Source: JAKVCB01 sp965243695 | GTDB taxonomy: Bacteria > Planctomycetota > Planctomycetia > Pirellulales > Lacipirellulaceae | Direction of reading: 5' to 3' | DNA: 64,000 nt | NCBI GenBank assembly: GCA_965243695.1 | Contig: CBDEWC010000045.1 | Span: 248,001 to 312,000, forward strand | Shown: positions 18,088 through 27,157 of the stretch, one piece after another | How the letters are laid out: each line of letters opens with the position of its first letter | Position numbering within the stretch: the first letter of the stretch is position 1 | Translations under genes and position numbers: made by a program | The notes under the pieces: model-generated | What the model was told of the DNA's origin: nothing | The model's database searches: none | Seen by the model: only the letters and a program-made list of their open reading frames with translations

Positions 18088-19869
18088 ATGCCAGTCGTAT
18101 TGCAACTTGAAGATGCACATCTACGCTACGGCGAGCAACATTTGCTCGAGGGGGCCAGTTGTGCGCTGGCCGATGATCAGAAGGTAGGCCTGATTGGATA
18201 CAATGGTGCCGGAAAATCCACACTCTGCCGTGTTCTCCTGGGAGATGAACCGCTTGATGGCGGCGAAGTGCTCCGCGGCAAGAAGCTGCGGTTAGGTTAC
18301 CTGCGGCAACACGATCCGTTTGAACCAGAAGAAACGGTTCTTGAATTTTTGATGCGCGACAGCAAACAGCCTGACTGGCGATGTGGAGAAGTTGCCTGGC
18401 GGTTTCAATTCCCCGACGCCATGCTCGACGTGCCCGTTCGAGATCTTTCTGGCGGGTGGCAAACGCGAACCAAGCTTGCCGCTTTGCTCCTGCACGACCC
18501 CAATTTATTGATTCTGGACGAACCGACAAACTTTCTCGATCTTCGCACGCAAATGCTGCTGGAAAACTTCTTGCGTGATTTCCAAGGTGGTTGCCTGATC
18601 GTCTCTCATGATCGTACCTTTCTCAAGAAAACATGTACCCACACACTCGAGCTTCGGCAAGGCAAGCTCTCAACATTTCCGGGCAACGTGGAACAGTACC
18701 TCGAACATGTGCAGGAGCGTCGCGAACATGATCTTCGCGTCAATGCCGCCACGCTTGCCAAGCGACGGCAACTCGAGACCTTCATTGCTAAAAATCGTGC
18801 CAACGCAAATACTGCCAGCCAGGCACGGAACAAGGCCAAGCAACTCGAGCGACTACAGCTGCTTGATATCGCAGGTTCCGAATCGAGTGTGCAATTCAGC
18901 TTTCCCGAAATCGAACTCCGTCAAGGGCCTGCCGCACGAGTGATCGGACTTACGATTGGCTATCCTGACCTGCAAGTCGCCAAGGAGATCCATGTTGAAG
19001 TGGAACATGGCTCTCTGGTCGGCGTGGTAGGCGATAATGGCCAGGGAAAAACCACGTTTCTGCGTACGCTGTGTGGTTCACTTGAACCACTTGAGGGCAA
19101 CATCAAATGGGGATTTGGCTGTCAGGTCGGCGTCTATGCGCAACATGTCTATACGACGCTGCCAGAAGAAAAAACGGTCGAAGATTACCTCGCCTATCAA
19201 TCCGCACCTGGCACAACCCAACAGCAGATTCAAGATATCGCTGGTAGCGTTTTGTTTCGAGGAGCCATGATCCACAAACGTATTAAGGTGCTAAGTGGTG
19301 GGGAGCGGGCACGCCTGGTAATGGCAGGACTGCTCCTGGAACGACACAACGTGCTGGTACTCGATGAACCTGGAAACCACCTCGATGTAGAAACGGTCGA
19401 GGCGCTGTTGAATGCCCTCAAGCGTTATCGCGGTACGGTGATTTTCACCAGCCATGACCGGCACTTCATGAACTGCCTTGCAACTCACGTGATCGAGGTC
19501 GGAGGTGGAGGAGTTGTCAGCTATCCATCCAGCTACGACGACTACGTCTATCGAGTGCAGAAAGAAATCAACGCAGGTCTTCGGGCCGATACGGCGACTT
19601 CCCCAACTGCCGCCGATAGCGGCAATGTGCAGGACCGCAAACTACGAGCACGTACCGACCGCGATGCCCAAAAAAAGCTCAAGGCCCTGGAGCGAAAAAT
19701 CCAAAAACTGGACGCCCAGAAGCAAGAGCTTAACAACAAGCTACTTACTGCCACCGCTCGTAAAGATGCGGAGCAATACCACGCAGAACTTGCCACGGTT
19801 TCAACCAACCTGAAGCAACTCGAAGAACAGTGGCTGCAGCTCTCAGGCGAACTTGAACTGGCCGAATAA
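18088..19869 (+). CDS. ABC-F family ATPase (Uup/EttA-like)
   Basis: A 593-residue soluble protein with two ABC domains. Walker A motifs are GYNGAGKST (residues 37-45) and GDNGQGKTT (about 315). The signatures are LSGGWQTRTK and LSGGERARL, and Walker B is LLILDEPTNFLD and VLVLDEPGNHLD. The linker between domains is charged and helical (residues 205-255), as in ribosome-acting ABC-F proteins. The C-terminal 70 residues are a Lys/Glu-rich coiled coil, as in Uup. There are no membrane segments. These ATPases act on the ribosomal E site or on DNA. The second Walker B reads DEPGN where DEPTN is standard. Confidence 0.85.
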   Translation: MPVVLQLEDAHLRYGEQHLLEGASCALADDQKVGLIGYNGAGKSTLCRVLLGDEPLDGGEVLRGKKLRLGYLRQHDPFEPEETVLEFLMRDSKQPDWRCGEVAWRFQFPDAMLDVPVRDLSGGWQTRTKLAALLLHDPNLLILDEPTNFLDLRTQMLLENFLRDFQGGCLIVSHDRTFLKKTCTHTLELRQGKLSTFPGNVEQYLEHVQERREHDLRVNAATLAKRRQLETFIAKNRANANTASQARNKAKQLERLQLLDIAGSESSVQFSFPEIELRQGPAARVIGLTIGYPDLQVAKEIHVEVEHGSLVGVVGDNGQGKTTFLRTLCGSLEPLEGNIKWGFGCQVGVYAQHVYTTLPEEKTVEDYLAYQSAPGTTQQQIQDIAGSVLFRGAMIHKRIKVLSGGERARLVMAGLLLERHNVLVLDEPGNHLDVETVEALLNALKRYRGTVIFTSHDRHFMNCLATHVIEVGGGGVVSYPSSYDDYVYRVQKEINAGLRADTATSPTAADSGNVQDRKLRARTDRDAQKKLKALERKIQKLDAQKQELNNKLLTATARKDAEQYHAELATVSTNLKQLEEQWLQLSGELELAE

Positions 19870-19872
19870 CCG

Positions 19873-20520
19873 TCAACCGGAAGTTGCCAGTCGGCAAACG
19901 CCGACGACCGCCGGCAGGTAGGACCGCACGTCCCAATCTCCGGGCAACAAGTCAAAGTCAAACCGCTCGTCCGCCTCAACGAGAATCAGGCTTTTGGCGG
20001 GTGCGTATTGGATCGTCTGGTGAATCAGTTCCAGCGTCTCACTTGGGCGATCGACAAAAAAGGCATACGGCGGGCTGCAAAAAATAACCCGCGGCAACTC
20101 TGCCTCTAAGTTTGGCAAATCCCGCTTGCCCCAGAGAAAAGCACTCGTCACAGAAAGTGCACACTGCTCTTGGAGGCCCAGGTGAGCGATGTTCTGGGCA
20201 ATAATTCGCGCTGTCGGTACATGCTGTTCGATCAGTGTCGCCCGCTTGGCTCCGCGACTGATCGCTTCCAGACCCAAAGCTCCGGTTCCTGCAAAAAGGT
20301 CGATGGCATGGCGCCCCTCGCACTCCGTGCTGATCAGATTAAAAATCGCTTCGCGGACACGATGCTTCATCGGTCGAACGACAGAATCCCCATGATAGCG
20401 GAGTTTACTGCCCCGGAAGCGACCACCAATAATGCGGAGCGGCTGGTCGACCCCCCCTTCACTTGCGGTAGCGGAACTGGTGGAACGCGGATTGGTCCTG
20501 TTTTTTTGGCATGATGACAA
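19873..20520 (-). CDS. rsmD: 16S rRNA (guanine-966-N2)-methyltransferase
   Basis: I place the start at in-frame TTG 20520 (215 residues), close to the family length of about 190-200. The open frame continues to an ATG at 20634, but those 38 residues look unrelated. An attractive ATG at 20512 is one frame off, separated from the gene by an A7 run (see findings). The family motifs are PLRIIGGRFRG, RPMKHRVREAIFNLI, and the SAM-binding DLFAGTGALGLEAISRGA. The catalytic NPPY-type motif is present as VIFCSPPYAFF. It methylates guanine 966 in the 30S subunit. It is convergent with the ABC-F gene; the stop codons lie 3 bp apart. Confidence 0.88.
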   Translation of the reverse strand: MSSCQKNRTNPRSTSSATASEGGVDQPLRIIGGRFRGSKLRYHGDSVVRPMKHRVREAIFNLISTECEGRHAIDLFAGTGALGLEAISRGAKRATLIEQHVPTARIIAQNIAHLGLQEQCALSVTSAFLWGKRDLPNLEAELPRVIFCSPPYAFFVDRPSETLELIHQTIQYAPAKSLILVEADERFDFDLLPGDWDVRSYLPAVVGVCRLATSG

Positions 20521-20758
20521 GGTTAGTAGGAGGCACGGCTGCCAGTGAAGCAAACCGTTTGGTATTCTACGGCAACGTCGTTTGGCAAGACGAACCGCAC
20601 CGGCCGTGAGGCGTAAAAAGAGATATCCCAACATGATTGCGATCTGCCGCCAAAGCCAGGCTGCAAATCCGTGTGGGAAGCTCTTTTTGCCGTGTGGTTC
20701 AACTCACTGAAGCATTTTCCACTTTCATCCCCGCTTTGCAAAGGATTGGATCCGCAAT

Positions 20759-22045
20759 ATGCACCCAAACAAGACCAAAACCGCTTATCCCCTCCAAACT
20801 TCGCTAACGGTGCATTTTCGCGAATATCTGCTGGCTGCAGCGGTTGCTGTCGCGCTGGCAGGCACTGGCACGAGTCAAGAGGTCCCCGATACAACAGCCC
20901 CGGCAAAGACCGCTGCGGCTCAGGCGGCTGAAGCTCAATTTAATGCCAAATTCGCTCAATACAAGCAGATCATTCACAACATTGAGGAACAGCGGACCGC
21001 CTACCAGGAAGCAGACGATGCCTCGCGGGAACAAATCAACAGCAGCCTGAACGCCCAAATCGACCAGGCGCAAAAAGCGGTCCAGGAAATGATCGAAAGT
21101 GGCATTGAAGCCTATCGTGAAGCGCCTAACCAAAACGAGCAAATCACCAATTTGCTGACTTCCGTGGCTCAACACTACGCGGTCGGCCGCTCGCTCGATC
21201 AGGCAGGAAAATTCCGCTCTGGAGGCGACCAATATGAAAAAGCCCTGCCGATTATCGAGGTGCTGGTCAAAGGCAATGCCAAAGATCCAGCTCTACCAGT
21301 GTGGGGATTTGTCTCGGCGTTCAATACCAACCAGCACGACCTGGCAGCTGATTTCCTCGCCCGGGCGAAAGAAAAGCAGGGGCTTACAAACCCGGAAACC
21401 ATTAAAGAACCCGCCCAAAAAGATTTCATGGCAACCGCGTGGAAGTACGCGGCCTTGCTTGATTCTTACCGTGAAATTTGGGCCCAGGAACAAGCAATCC
21501 GCGATGCGGAGGCCACAGCCGATGACCTCCCGCGGGTAAAATTGCAAACCAACAAAGGAGATATCGTGATCGAGTTGTTCGAAAACGAGTCTCCAATTGC
21601 GGTAGCGAACTTCATCACGCTGGTGAAACAGGGCTTTTATGACGGTTTGTCATTCCACCGCGTCCTACCTATGTTCATGGCCCAGGGCGGCTGCCCGTTG
21701 GGAAGTGGCACGGGCGGTCCTGGCCATAGTATTGCCTGTGAATGTTACGGCCCCAATGCCCGCCACCATTTTCGTGGATCGCTCAGCATGGCACACGCCG
21801 GCCGAGATACGGGGGGCTCTCAGTTCTTCCTCACGCTCGTGCCAACCGACCACCTCGATGGCAAACACACCGTGTTCGGCCGCGTCCTGGAAGGTTTCGA
21901 CGTCCTGGGAGACCTTCAGCGGCGAAGCCCGAGCGGCAATCCTCAAAATGACCAGAACCTGCCGGCTGCCGACAAAATCTTGAAGGCCGAAGTCCTGCGT
22001 GATCGGGGACACGCATACGACTATCCGAAACTGCCGGGCAAATAG
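20759..22045 (+). CDS. Exported cyclophilin-type peptidyl-prolyl cis-trans isomerase
   Basis: A 428-residue protein. Residues 20-40 (REYLLAAAVAVALAGTGTSQ) form a signal peptide. A helical region of about 200 residues follows, with a coiled-coil-like start and possible TPR-like helices (SVAQHYAVGRSLDQAG). The cyclophilin domain spans about residues 258-418: LQTNKGDIVIELFENESPIAVANF, the active-site FHRVLPMFMAQGG, and GGSQFFLTLVPTDHLDGKHTVFGRV. The main catalytic residues (Arg of FHR, and QFF) are present. It folds proline-containing exported proteins. It starts 238 bp from rsmD, divergently, so the two may share a promoter region. Confidence 0.88.
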   Translation: MHPNKTKTAYPLQTSLTVHFREYLLAAAVAVALAGTGTSQEVPDTTAPAKTAAAQAAEAQFNAKFAQYKQIIHNIEEQRTAYQEADDASREQINSSLNAQIDQAQKAVQEMIESGIEAYREAPNQNEQITNLLTSVAQHYAVGRSLDQAGKFRSGGDQYEKALPIIEVLVKGNAKDPALPVWGFVSAFNTNQHDLAADFLARAKEKQGLTNPETIKEPAQKDFMATAWKYAALLDSYREIWAQEQAIRDAEATADDLPRVKLQTNKGDIVIELFENESPIAVANFITLVKQGFYDGLSFHRVLPMFMAQGGCPLGSGTGGPGHSIACECYGPNARHHFRGSLSMAHAGRDTGGSQFFLTLVPTDHLDGKHTVFGRVLEGFDVLGDLQRRSPSGNPQNDQNLPAADKILKAEVLRDRGHAYDYPKLPGK

Positions 22046-22144
22046 CGAGCTGGCCCGATTATCGTTTCAATCATTACAACTCCTTTAGTATCAACTGGTT
22101 GTAGTAAGAACTGTCGCCGAATCGAACTCCACCGTTGGGGTAGC

Positions 22145-22174
22145 TTGACAATCTGTCCCCAGCCTATTTAGGCT
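22145..22174 (+). promoter_or_regulatory. Possible gltB promoter with an overlapping palindrome
   Basis: A perfect -35 hexamer TTGACA (22145-22150) lies 18 bp from a weak -10 candidate TAGGCT (22169-22174). The -10 is inside the perfect inverted repeat AGCCTA-TT-TAGGCT (22161-22174), which could be an operator. The leader to gltB would be about 260 nt. The remainder of the 22046-22441 gap holds no gene I can support. Confidence 0.35.
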
Positions 22175-22441
22175 AGGGTGTTTTCGTCTCAACTTCTTTT
22201 CCAACAGTAGGTTCGGTTGATTGCCCCAACTCTCAAAAAGCTCACCCCAGGGCGAGTTTGTGAGGAGGAGATTGGCCGTAAGGGGAAAAAGGCCTGACGA
22301 TGGCGGGGGTTGATTTCACCTGGCTCCGGAATGGCCCACCGATCGAAGGAATTTTACTTTCGGTGCGTGGGATTGATTTCCCGCGCACTTCGACTGGTTT
22401 TTCTGGCAAGAAAACAACCAACACGTTTTGCCACGTTGCAT

Positions 22442-25400
22442 ATGACACCACCCCATAAAAAGATTTCGGGATTACCCTCCAAGCAGGGGCTTTACGACCC
22501 GTCGTACGAACACGATTCGTGTGGCGTGGGCTTTGTTGCCCACATCCGGGGTCAACGAAGCCATCAGATCCTGCTGGATGCAGAAGAAGTGCTGCGCAAC
22601 ATGGACCATCGGGGCGCATGCGGTTGCGAGCCCAATACAGGAGATGGTGCCGGAATTTTGACGGCATTGCCCTACGAGTTTCTTCGGAAGGTGGTCCAAC
22701 AAGACCTGGACGTTGAGTTACCCGAACCGGGCCGGTTTGCTGCCGGCATCGTATTTTTACCGACCGTCGAAGCCGAGCGAACCGTCTGTAAAGCTGCGGT
22801 CAATGAGATCGTCGCTGCCCAGGGCCAACGACTGGTTGGCTGGCGTAAGGTTCCCACGGAAACAGACAAGGCAGATGTTGGACCAACGGCACGAGCCGGT
22901 GAACCCCACATTGAAATGCTGGTCATTGAAGCAGGTTCTGGTCTCGCCGAAGACGTGTTCGAACGGCAGCTTTACCTCATCCGCAAACAAGCCAGTCATC
23001 GGCTTCGCAATGACGAATCGCTTACGCAGGCAAAGTTCTTTTACATCAACTCCCTTTCGACCAACATCATCATTTACAAGGGCATGCTTACCACCGAGCA
23101 GCTCTTCAACTACTACCCTGACCTGGCCGACCCCGACTACACAAGCCATCTGGCAATGGTGCACTCACGGTTCTCCACGAATACGTTCCCTTCGTGGGAT
23201 CGCGCTCAACCGAACCGTTTCATGAGCCACAATGGCGAAATTAATACCTTGCGTGGCAACATGAATTGGATGCATGCCCGCGAAGGGGTTGTTGAGAGCC
23301 AAATTTTTGGTGATGACCTCTCGAAACTCTTTCCCATTGTCGAGGCCGATTGCAGCGACTCAGGGACGTTTGACAATGTGTTGGAATTCTTGCTCATGAC
23401 TGGCCGCTCGTTGCAAGAGGCGATCATGATGATGGTTCCGGAAGCGTGGCAAAACCATGAAAGTATGCCTGACGACAAACGGGCTTTCTACGAGTACCAC
23501 TCCTGCCTGATGGAACCGTGGGACGGTCCTGCCTCGATTGCGTTTACGGACGGCAAGTACATCGGCGCGGTGCTGGACCGCAACGGCTTAAGGCCCTCGC
23601 GTTACTACATTACCCACGACGACCGCTGCATCATGGGAAGCGAGGTTGGCGTCCTGCCAACGATTGCGCCGGAAAACGTCAAACAAAAAGGAAGGCTACA
23701 ACCTGGTCGGATGTTCCTCATCGATTTTGAGCAGGGACGGCTTATCCCTGACGAGGAACTCAAGGCTGAATTTGCTCAACAACGTCCCTATGCCCAGTGG
23801 CTCAAAAACCAGCGAATCGATCTCAACGAGTTGAAGCCGAACCGGGAAGAACATGGTTTTCAGCCGGTCAATTTACTGCAGCGGATGCAGGCCTTCGGTT
23901 ATACCACCGAAACCATGCAATTTATGCTGCTCCCGTTGGTGCGAGAGTTACGGGATCCGGTCGGCTCGATGGGGAACGACTCCTGCCTGGCTTGTCTTAG
24001 TGACAAACCGCGTATGCTGTACGACTATTTCAAACAACTCTTCGCACAAGTGACCAACCCGGCAATCGATTCGATCCGCGAAGAAGTCATTATGTCGTTG
24101 GAATGCTACATCGGGCCGGAGGAAAACCTCCTCGAGACCACTGAACGGCATGCCCATCGTCTCCGAATCCCACACCCGATTCTCTCCAATGAACAGTTAG
24201 CCGCGCTCAAACACATCAATTGTCGCGGTTGGAAATCGATGACAATTGACATCACCTGGCCGCGTGCCGATGGCAAAAATGGAATGGTTAAAGCATTAGA
24301 CCGGATCTGCCAGGAAGCCGAAGCTGCTATTGATGCTGGGTACCAACTGCTGATTCTCTCGGATCGATCGGTGAATCATGACCGGGTCCCCCTAAGCACG
24401 CTTTTGGCAACAGGTGCTGTCCACCACCATCTCGTTCAACGGGTTAAGCGCACACAAATCGGAATCGTCGTCGAAACGGGAGAAGCACGGGAGGTACACC
24501 ATCATTGTTTGCTGATTGGCTATGGAGCTGACGGGATTAATCCCTACGTCGCCTTTGAGGCACTCTGGCAAGCCCGACGGGATGGGCTGCTCGCCACGGA
24601 GGAAACGGGGCTTGGGCAGGATGAAGAGGGCGAGGGAAAAACACACCCGGTCATTGATGCCACGGCAGATGGAGAACTCTCCAATCCGATCACCCAAGCC
24701 GACCACGACCTCGTTGCCAGCTACCGCAAGGGTGTGGCCAAAGGCATGCTTAAGGTCATGGCGAAAATGGGCATTTCTACACTCCAGAGTTATAAAGGAG
24801 CCCAAATCTTCGAAGCTGTTGGGCTGCGCAACGACGTGATTGACCGCTGCTTCGTCGGAACCGCCAGCCGACTTCAAGGTGTGGACCTGGATGTCCTGGC
24901 TGAGGAAGCACTGCGCCGCCATCGGATCGCGTATCCCGGGCAAAGCGTTGGGCAATTACCCGTACTATCGAACCCGGGCGAATTCCATTGGCGGGCCGAA
25001 GGGGAACGCCACATGTGGGACCCGCAGGCAATCGCAGATATTCAAGTTGCCGCACGAACCAATAGTGCCGATACCTACCGGCGCTTTTCCGAACACGCCC
25101 ATCAGGATGCCCGTACGCGGTGCGCTTTACGAGGCTTGCTCAGCTTCAAGTCGGGAATCAATGGTGGTCCAATCCCGATCGAAGAAGTGGAACCAGCGTC
25201 GGAAATCGTCAAGCGATTTTGCACGGGAGCCATGAGCTTTGGGTCCATATCGGCCGAGTCTCATGAAACGCTGGCCATCGCCATGAATCGACTGGGGGGC
25301 AAAAGCAATACTGGCGAAGGAGGAGAGGATCCCGAACGTTTTAAGGAGTTGCCCAATGGGGATTCCAAGCGTTCGGCAATCAAGCAGGTTGCCTCAGGAC

Positions 25401-27109
25401 GATTCGGCGTGACCATCTGGTATCTGGCCAACGCCGATGAGTTGCAAATCAAGATTTCCCAAGGTGCCAAGCCTGGTGAAGGAGGAGAATTGCCAGGGCG
25501 CAAAGTCGATGCGAACATTGCCCGCATACGCTACTCAACACCTGGAGTTGGCCTGATCAGCCCTCCTCCACATCACGACATCTACTCGATTGAAGATCTC
25601 AAGCAACTGATTCACGACCTCAAGAACAGCAATCCCTCGGCGCGTGTGAGTGTAAAGCTTGTTTCGGAGGTCGGTGTCGGTACCATCGCAGCAGGTGTCG
25701 CTAAAGGGTTTGCCGACCATATTTTGATCTCCGGTGATGGGGGTGGAACCGGAGCCTCCCCCCTGACGAGTATCAAACATGCGGGACTCCCCTGGGAACT
25801 CGGTATTGCCGAAACCCACCAGACTCTGGTGCTCAACGATTTACGGAGTCGCGTCATACTGCAAACCGACGGCGGCTTAAAAACTGGTCGTGACGTGGTT
25901 ATTGCGTGCACCCTGGGAGCTGAGGAATTTGGATTTGCAACGGCCCCGCTGATTACGCTCGGCTGCATCATGATGCGAAAATGTCACCTCAATACCTGTC
26001 CGGTTGGCATCGCCACGCAAGACCCTGAACTTCGCAAAAAGTTTATGGGCAAGCCTGAATATGTGGTGAATTACCTGTTTATGGTTGCCGAAGAAACTCG
26101 CCAAATCATGGCGGAACTTGGTTTCCGCACCATCAACGAAATGGTGGGCCGCGTCGATTGCCTGGAAGCCGACGCCGCGATTACCCATTGGAAAGCAGAT
26201 GGCCTGGATCTTACCAACTTGCTGACACCGATTGAAAAACCGCATCCCGATGTAGGCACCTATTGTACGCGACCGCAGAACCATGGTCTCGAGGCCTCAC
26301 TCGATAGGCGCAAGCTCGTACCGCTGGCAAAACCCGCGTTGAAAAACGGCACACAAGTCTTTGCCGAAATCGAGATTGTCAATACGGATCGTACCGTCGG
26401 TACGATCTTGAGTCACGAAATTGCCAAGACCTGGGGGGCCGATTGCCTGCCCGACGATACGATCCATTTCAAACTCAACGGTTCGGCCGGTCAGAGTTTC
26501 GGCGCTTTCCTGGCACGGGGGGTGACCCTCGAACTTGAGGGGGATGCCAACGATTATGTCGGCAAAGGACTTTCTGGCGGGCAGTTGAACCTCTACCCAC
26601 CCAAAACAAGCACATTTCTGCCCGAAGAAAATATTATCATTGGCAATGTCGGCCTGTATGGCGCAACCGGGGGCACCGCATTCTTCCGCGGCCAGGCCGC
26701 CGAGCGGTTCTGCGTCCGCAACAGTGGGGCACGAACCGTCATCGAAGGAGTGGGAGATCACGCGTGTGAATATATGACTGGAGGTCGGGCAGTGATCCTG
26801 GGCCCAACTGGTCGCAATTTTGCTGCTGGCATGAGCGGTGGGATTGCCTACATCTGGGATCAGTCCGATCAATTTCTAGCCAACTGCAATCTCGGCATGG
26901 TGGAACTTGAAGACGTCGAGGATCCTGAAGACATTGCCGAGCTGAAACAGTTGATTGAGCAGCATCAACAATGCACTGGATCGACTGTCGCTGCTGACTT
27001 GCTGGCCCGCTGGAACCAGGCGATCACGGAATTCGTCAAGGTCATGCCCAGCGATTACAAACGAGTTTTGCTGGAACGTAAAAAGTCTCAAAAACCGGCT
27101 TCGGTGTGA
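22442..27109 (+). CDS. gltB: Glutamate synthase (NADPH), large subunit
   Basis: A 1555-residue protein starting at ATG 22442. The open frame extends 44 codons upstream, but those residues are not family-like. The nucleophile Cys27 is in the motif YEHDSCGVGFVAHI; the short propeptide before it is removed in mature GltB. The N-terminal class II glutamine amidotransferase domain covers about residues 27-420. The central and FMN-binding regions carry GGKSNTGEGGEDPERF and GGTGASPL. The [3Fe-4S] cysteines are Cys1175, Cys1181 and Cys1186 (C-x5-C-x4-C in CIMMRKCHLNTCPVG). The C-terminal beta-helix (GLSGGQLNLYPP, GGRAVILGPTGRNFAAGMSGG) is complete. It combines glutamine and 2-oxoglutarate to give two glutamates. 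gltD follows after 48 bp. Confidence 0.96.
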   Translation: MTPPHKKISGLPSKQGLYDPSYEHDSCGVGFVAHIRGQRSHQILLDAEEVLRNMDHRGACGCEPNTGDGAGILTALPYEFLRKVVQQDLDVELPEPGRFAAGIVFLPTVEAERTVCKAAVNEIVAAQGQRLVGWRKVPTETDKADVGPTARAGEPHIEMLVIEAGSGLAEDVFERQLYLIRKQASHRLRNDESLTQAKFFYINSLSTNIIIYKGMLTTEQLFNYYPDLADPDYTSHLAMVHSRFSTNTFPSWDRAQPNRFMSHNGEINTLRGNMNWMHAREGVVESQIFGDDLSKLFPIVEADCSDSGTFDNVLEFLLMTGRSLQEAIMMMVPEAWQNHESMPDDKRAFYEYHSCLMEPWDGPASIAFTDGKYIGAVLDRNGLRPSRYYITHDDRCIMGSEVGVLPTIAPENVKQKGRLQPGRMFLIDFEQGRLIPDEELKAEFAQQRPYAQWLKNQRIDLNELKPNREEHGFQPVNLLQRMQAFGYTTETMQFMLLPLVRELRDPVGSMGNDSCLACLSDKPRMLYDYFKQLFAQVTNPAIDSIREEVIMSLECYIGPEENLLETTERHAHRLRIPHPILSNEQLAALKHINCRGWKSMTIDITWPRADGKNGMVKALDRICQEAEAAIDAGYQLLILSDRSVNHDRVPLSTLLATGAVHHHLVQRVKRTQIGIVVETGEAREVHHHCLLIGYGADGINPYVAFEALWQARRDGLLATEETGLGQDEEGEGKTHPVIDATADGELSNPITQADHDLVASYRKGVAKGMLKVMAKMGISTLQSYKGAQIFEAVGLRNDVIDRCFVGTASRLQGVDLDVLAEEALRRHRIAYPGQSVGQLPVLSNPGEFHWRAEGERHMWDPQAIADIQVAARTNSADTYRRFSEHAHQDARTRCALRGLLSFKSGINGGPIPIEEVEPASEIVKRFCTGAMSFGSISAESHETLAIAMNRLGGKSNTGEGGEDPERFKELPNGDSKRSAIKQVASGRFGVTIWYLANADELQIKISQGAKPGEGGELPGRKVDANIARIRYSTPGVGLISPPPHHDIYSIEDLKQLIHDLKNSNPSARVSVKLVSEVGVGTIAAGVAKGFADHILISGDGGGTGASPLTSIKHAGLPWELGIAETHQTLVLNDLRSRVILQTDGGLKTGRDVVIACTLGAEEFGFATAPLITLGCIMMRKCHLNTCPVGIATQDPELRKKFMGKPEYVVNYLFMVAEETRQIMAELGFRTINEMVGRVDCLEADAAITHWKADGLDLTNLLTPIEKPHPDVGTYCTRPQNHGLEASLDRRKLVPLAKPALKNGTQVFAEIEIVNTDRTVGTILSHEIAKTWGADCLPDDTIHFKLNGSAGQSFGAFLARGVTLELEGDANDYVGKGLSGGQLNLYPPKTSTFLPEENIIIGNVGLYGATGGTAFFRGQAAERFCVRNSGARTVIEGVGDHACEYMTGGRAVILGPTGRNFAAGMSGGIAYIWDQSDQFLANCNLGMVELEDVEDPEDIAELKQLIEQHQQCTGSTVAADLLARWNQAITEFVKVMPSDYKRVLLERKKSQKPASV

Positions 27110-27157
27110 GACCTGTTTTAAGATTAAAACCTACCATCTGAAATCTAAAACCCACCT

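Noticed and set aside
22310..22441. Extended gltB start at 22310
   Set aside because: The extra 44 residues are not similar to GltB N-termini; ATG 22442 fits the short propeptide.
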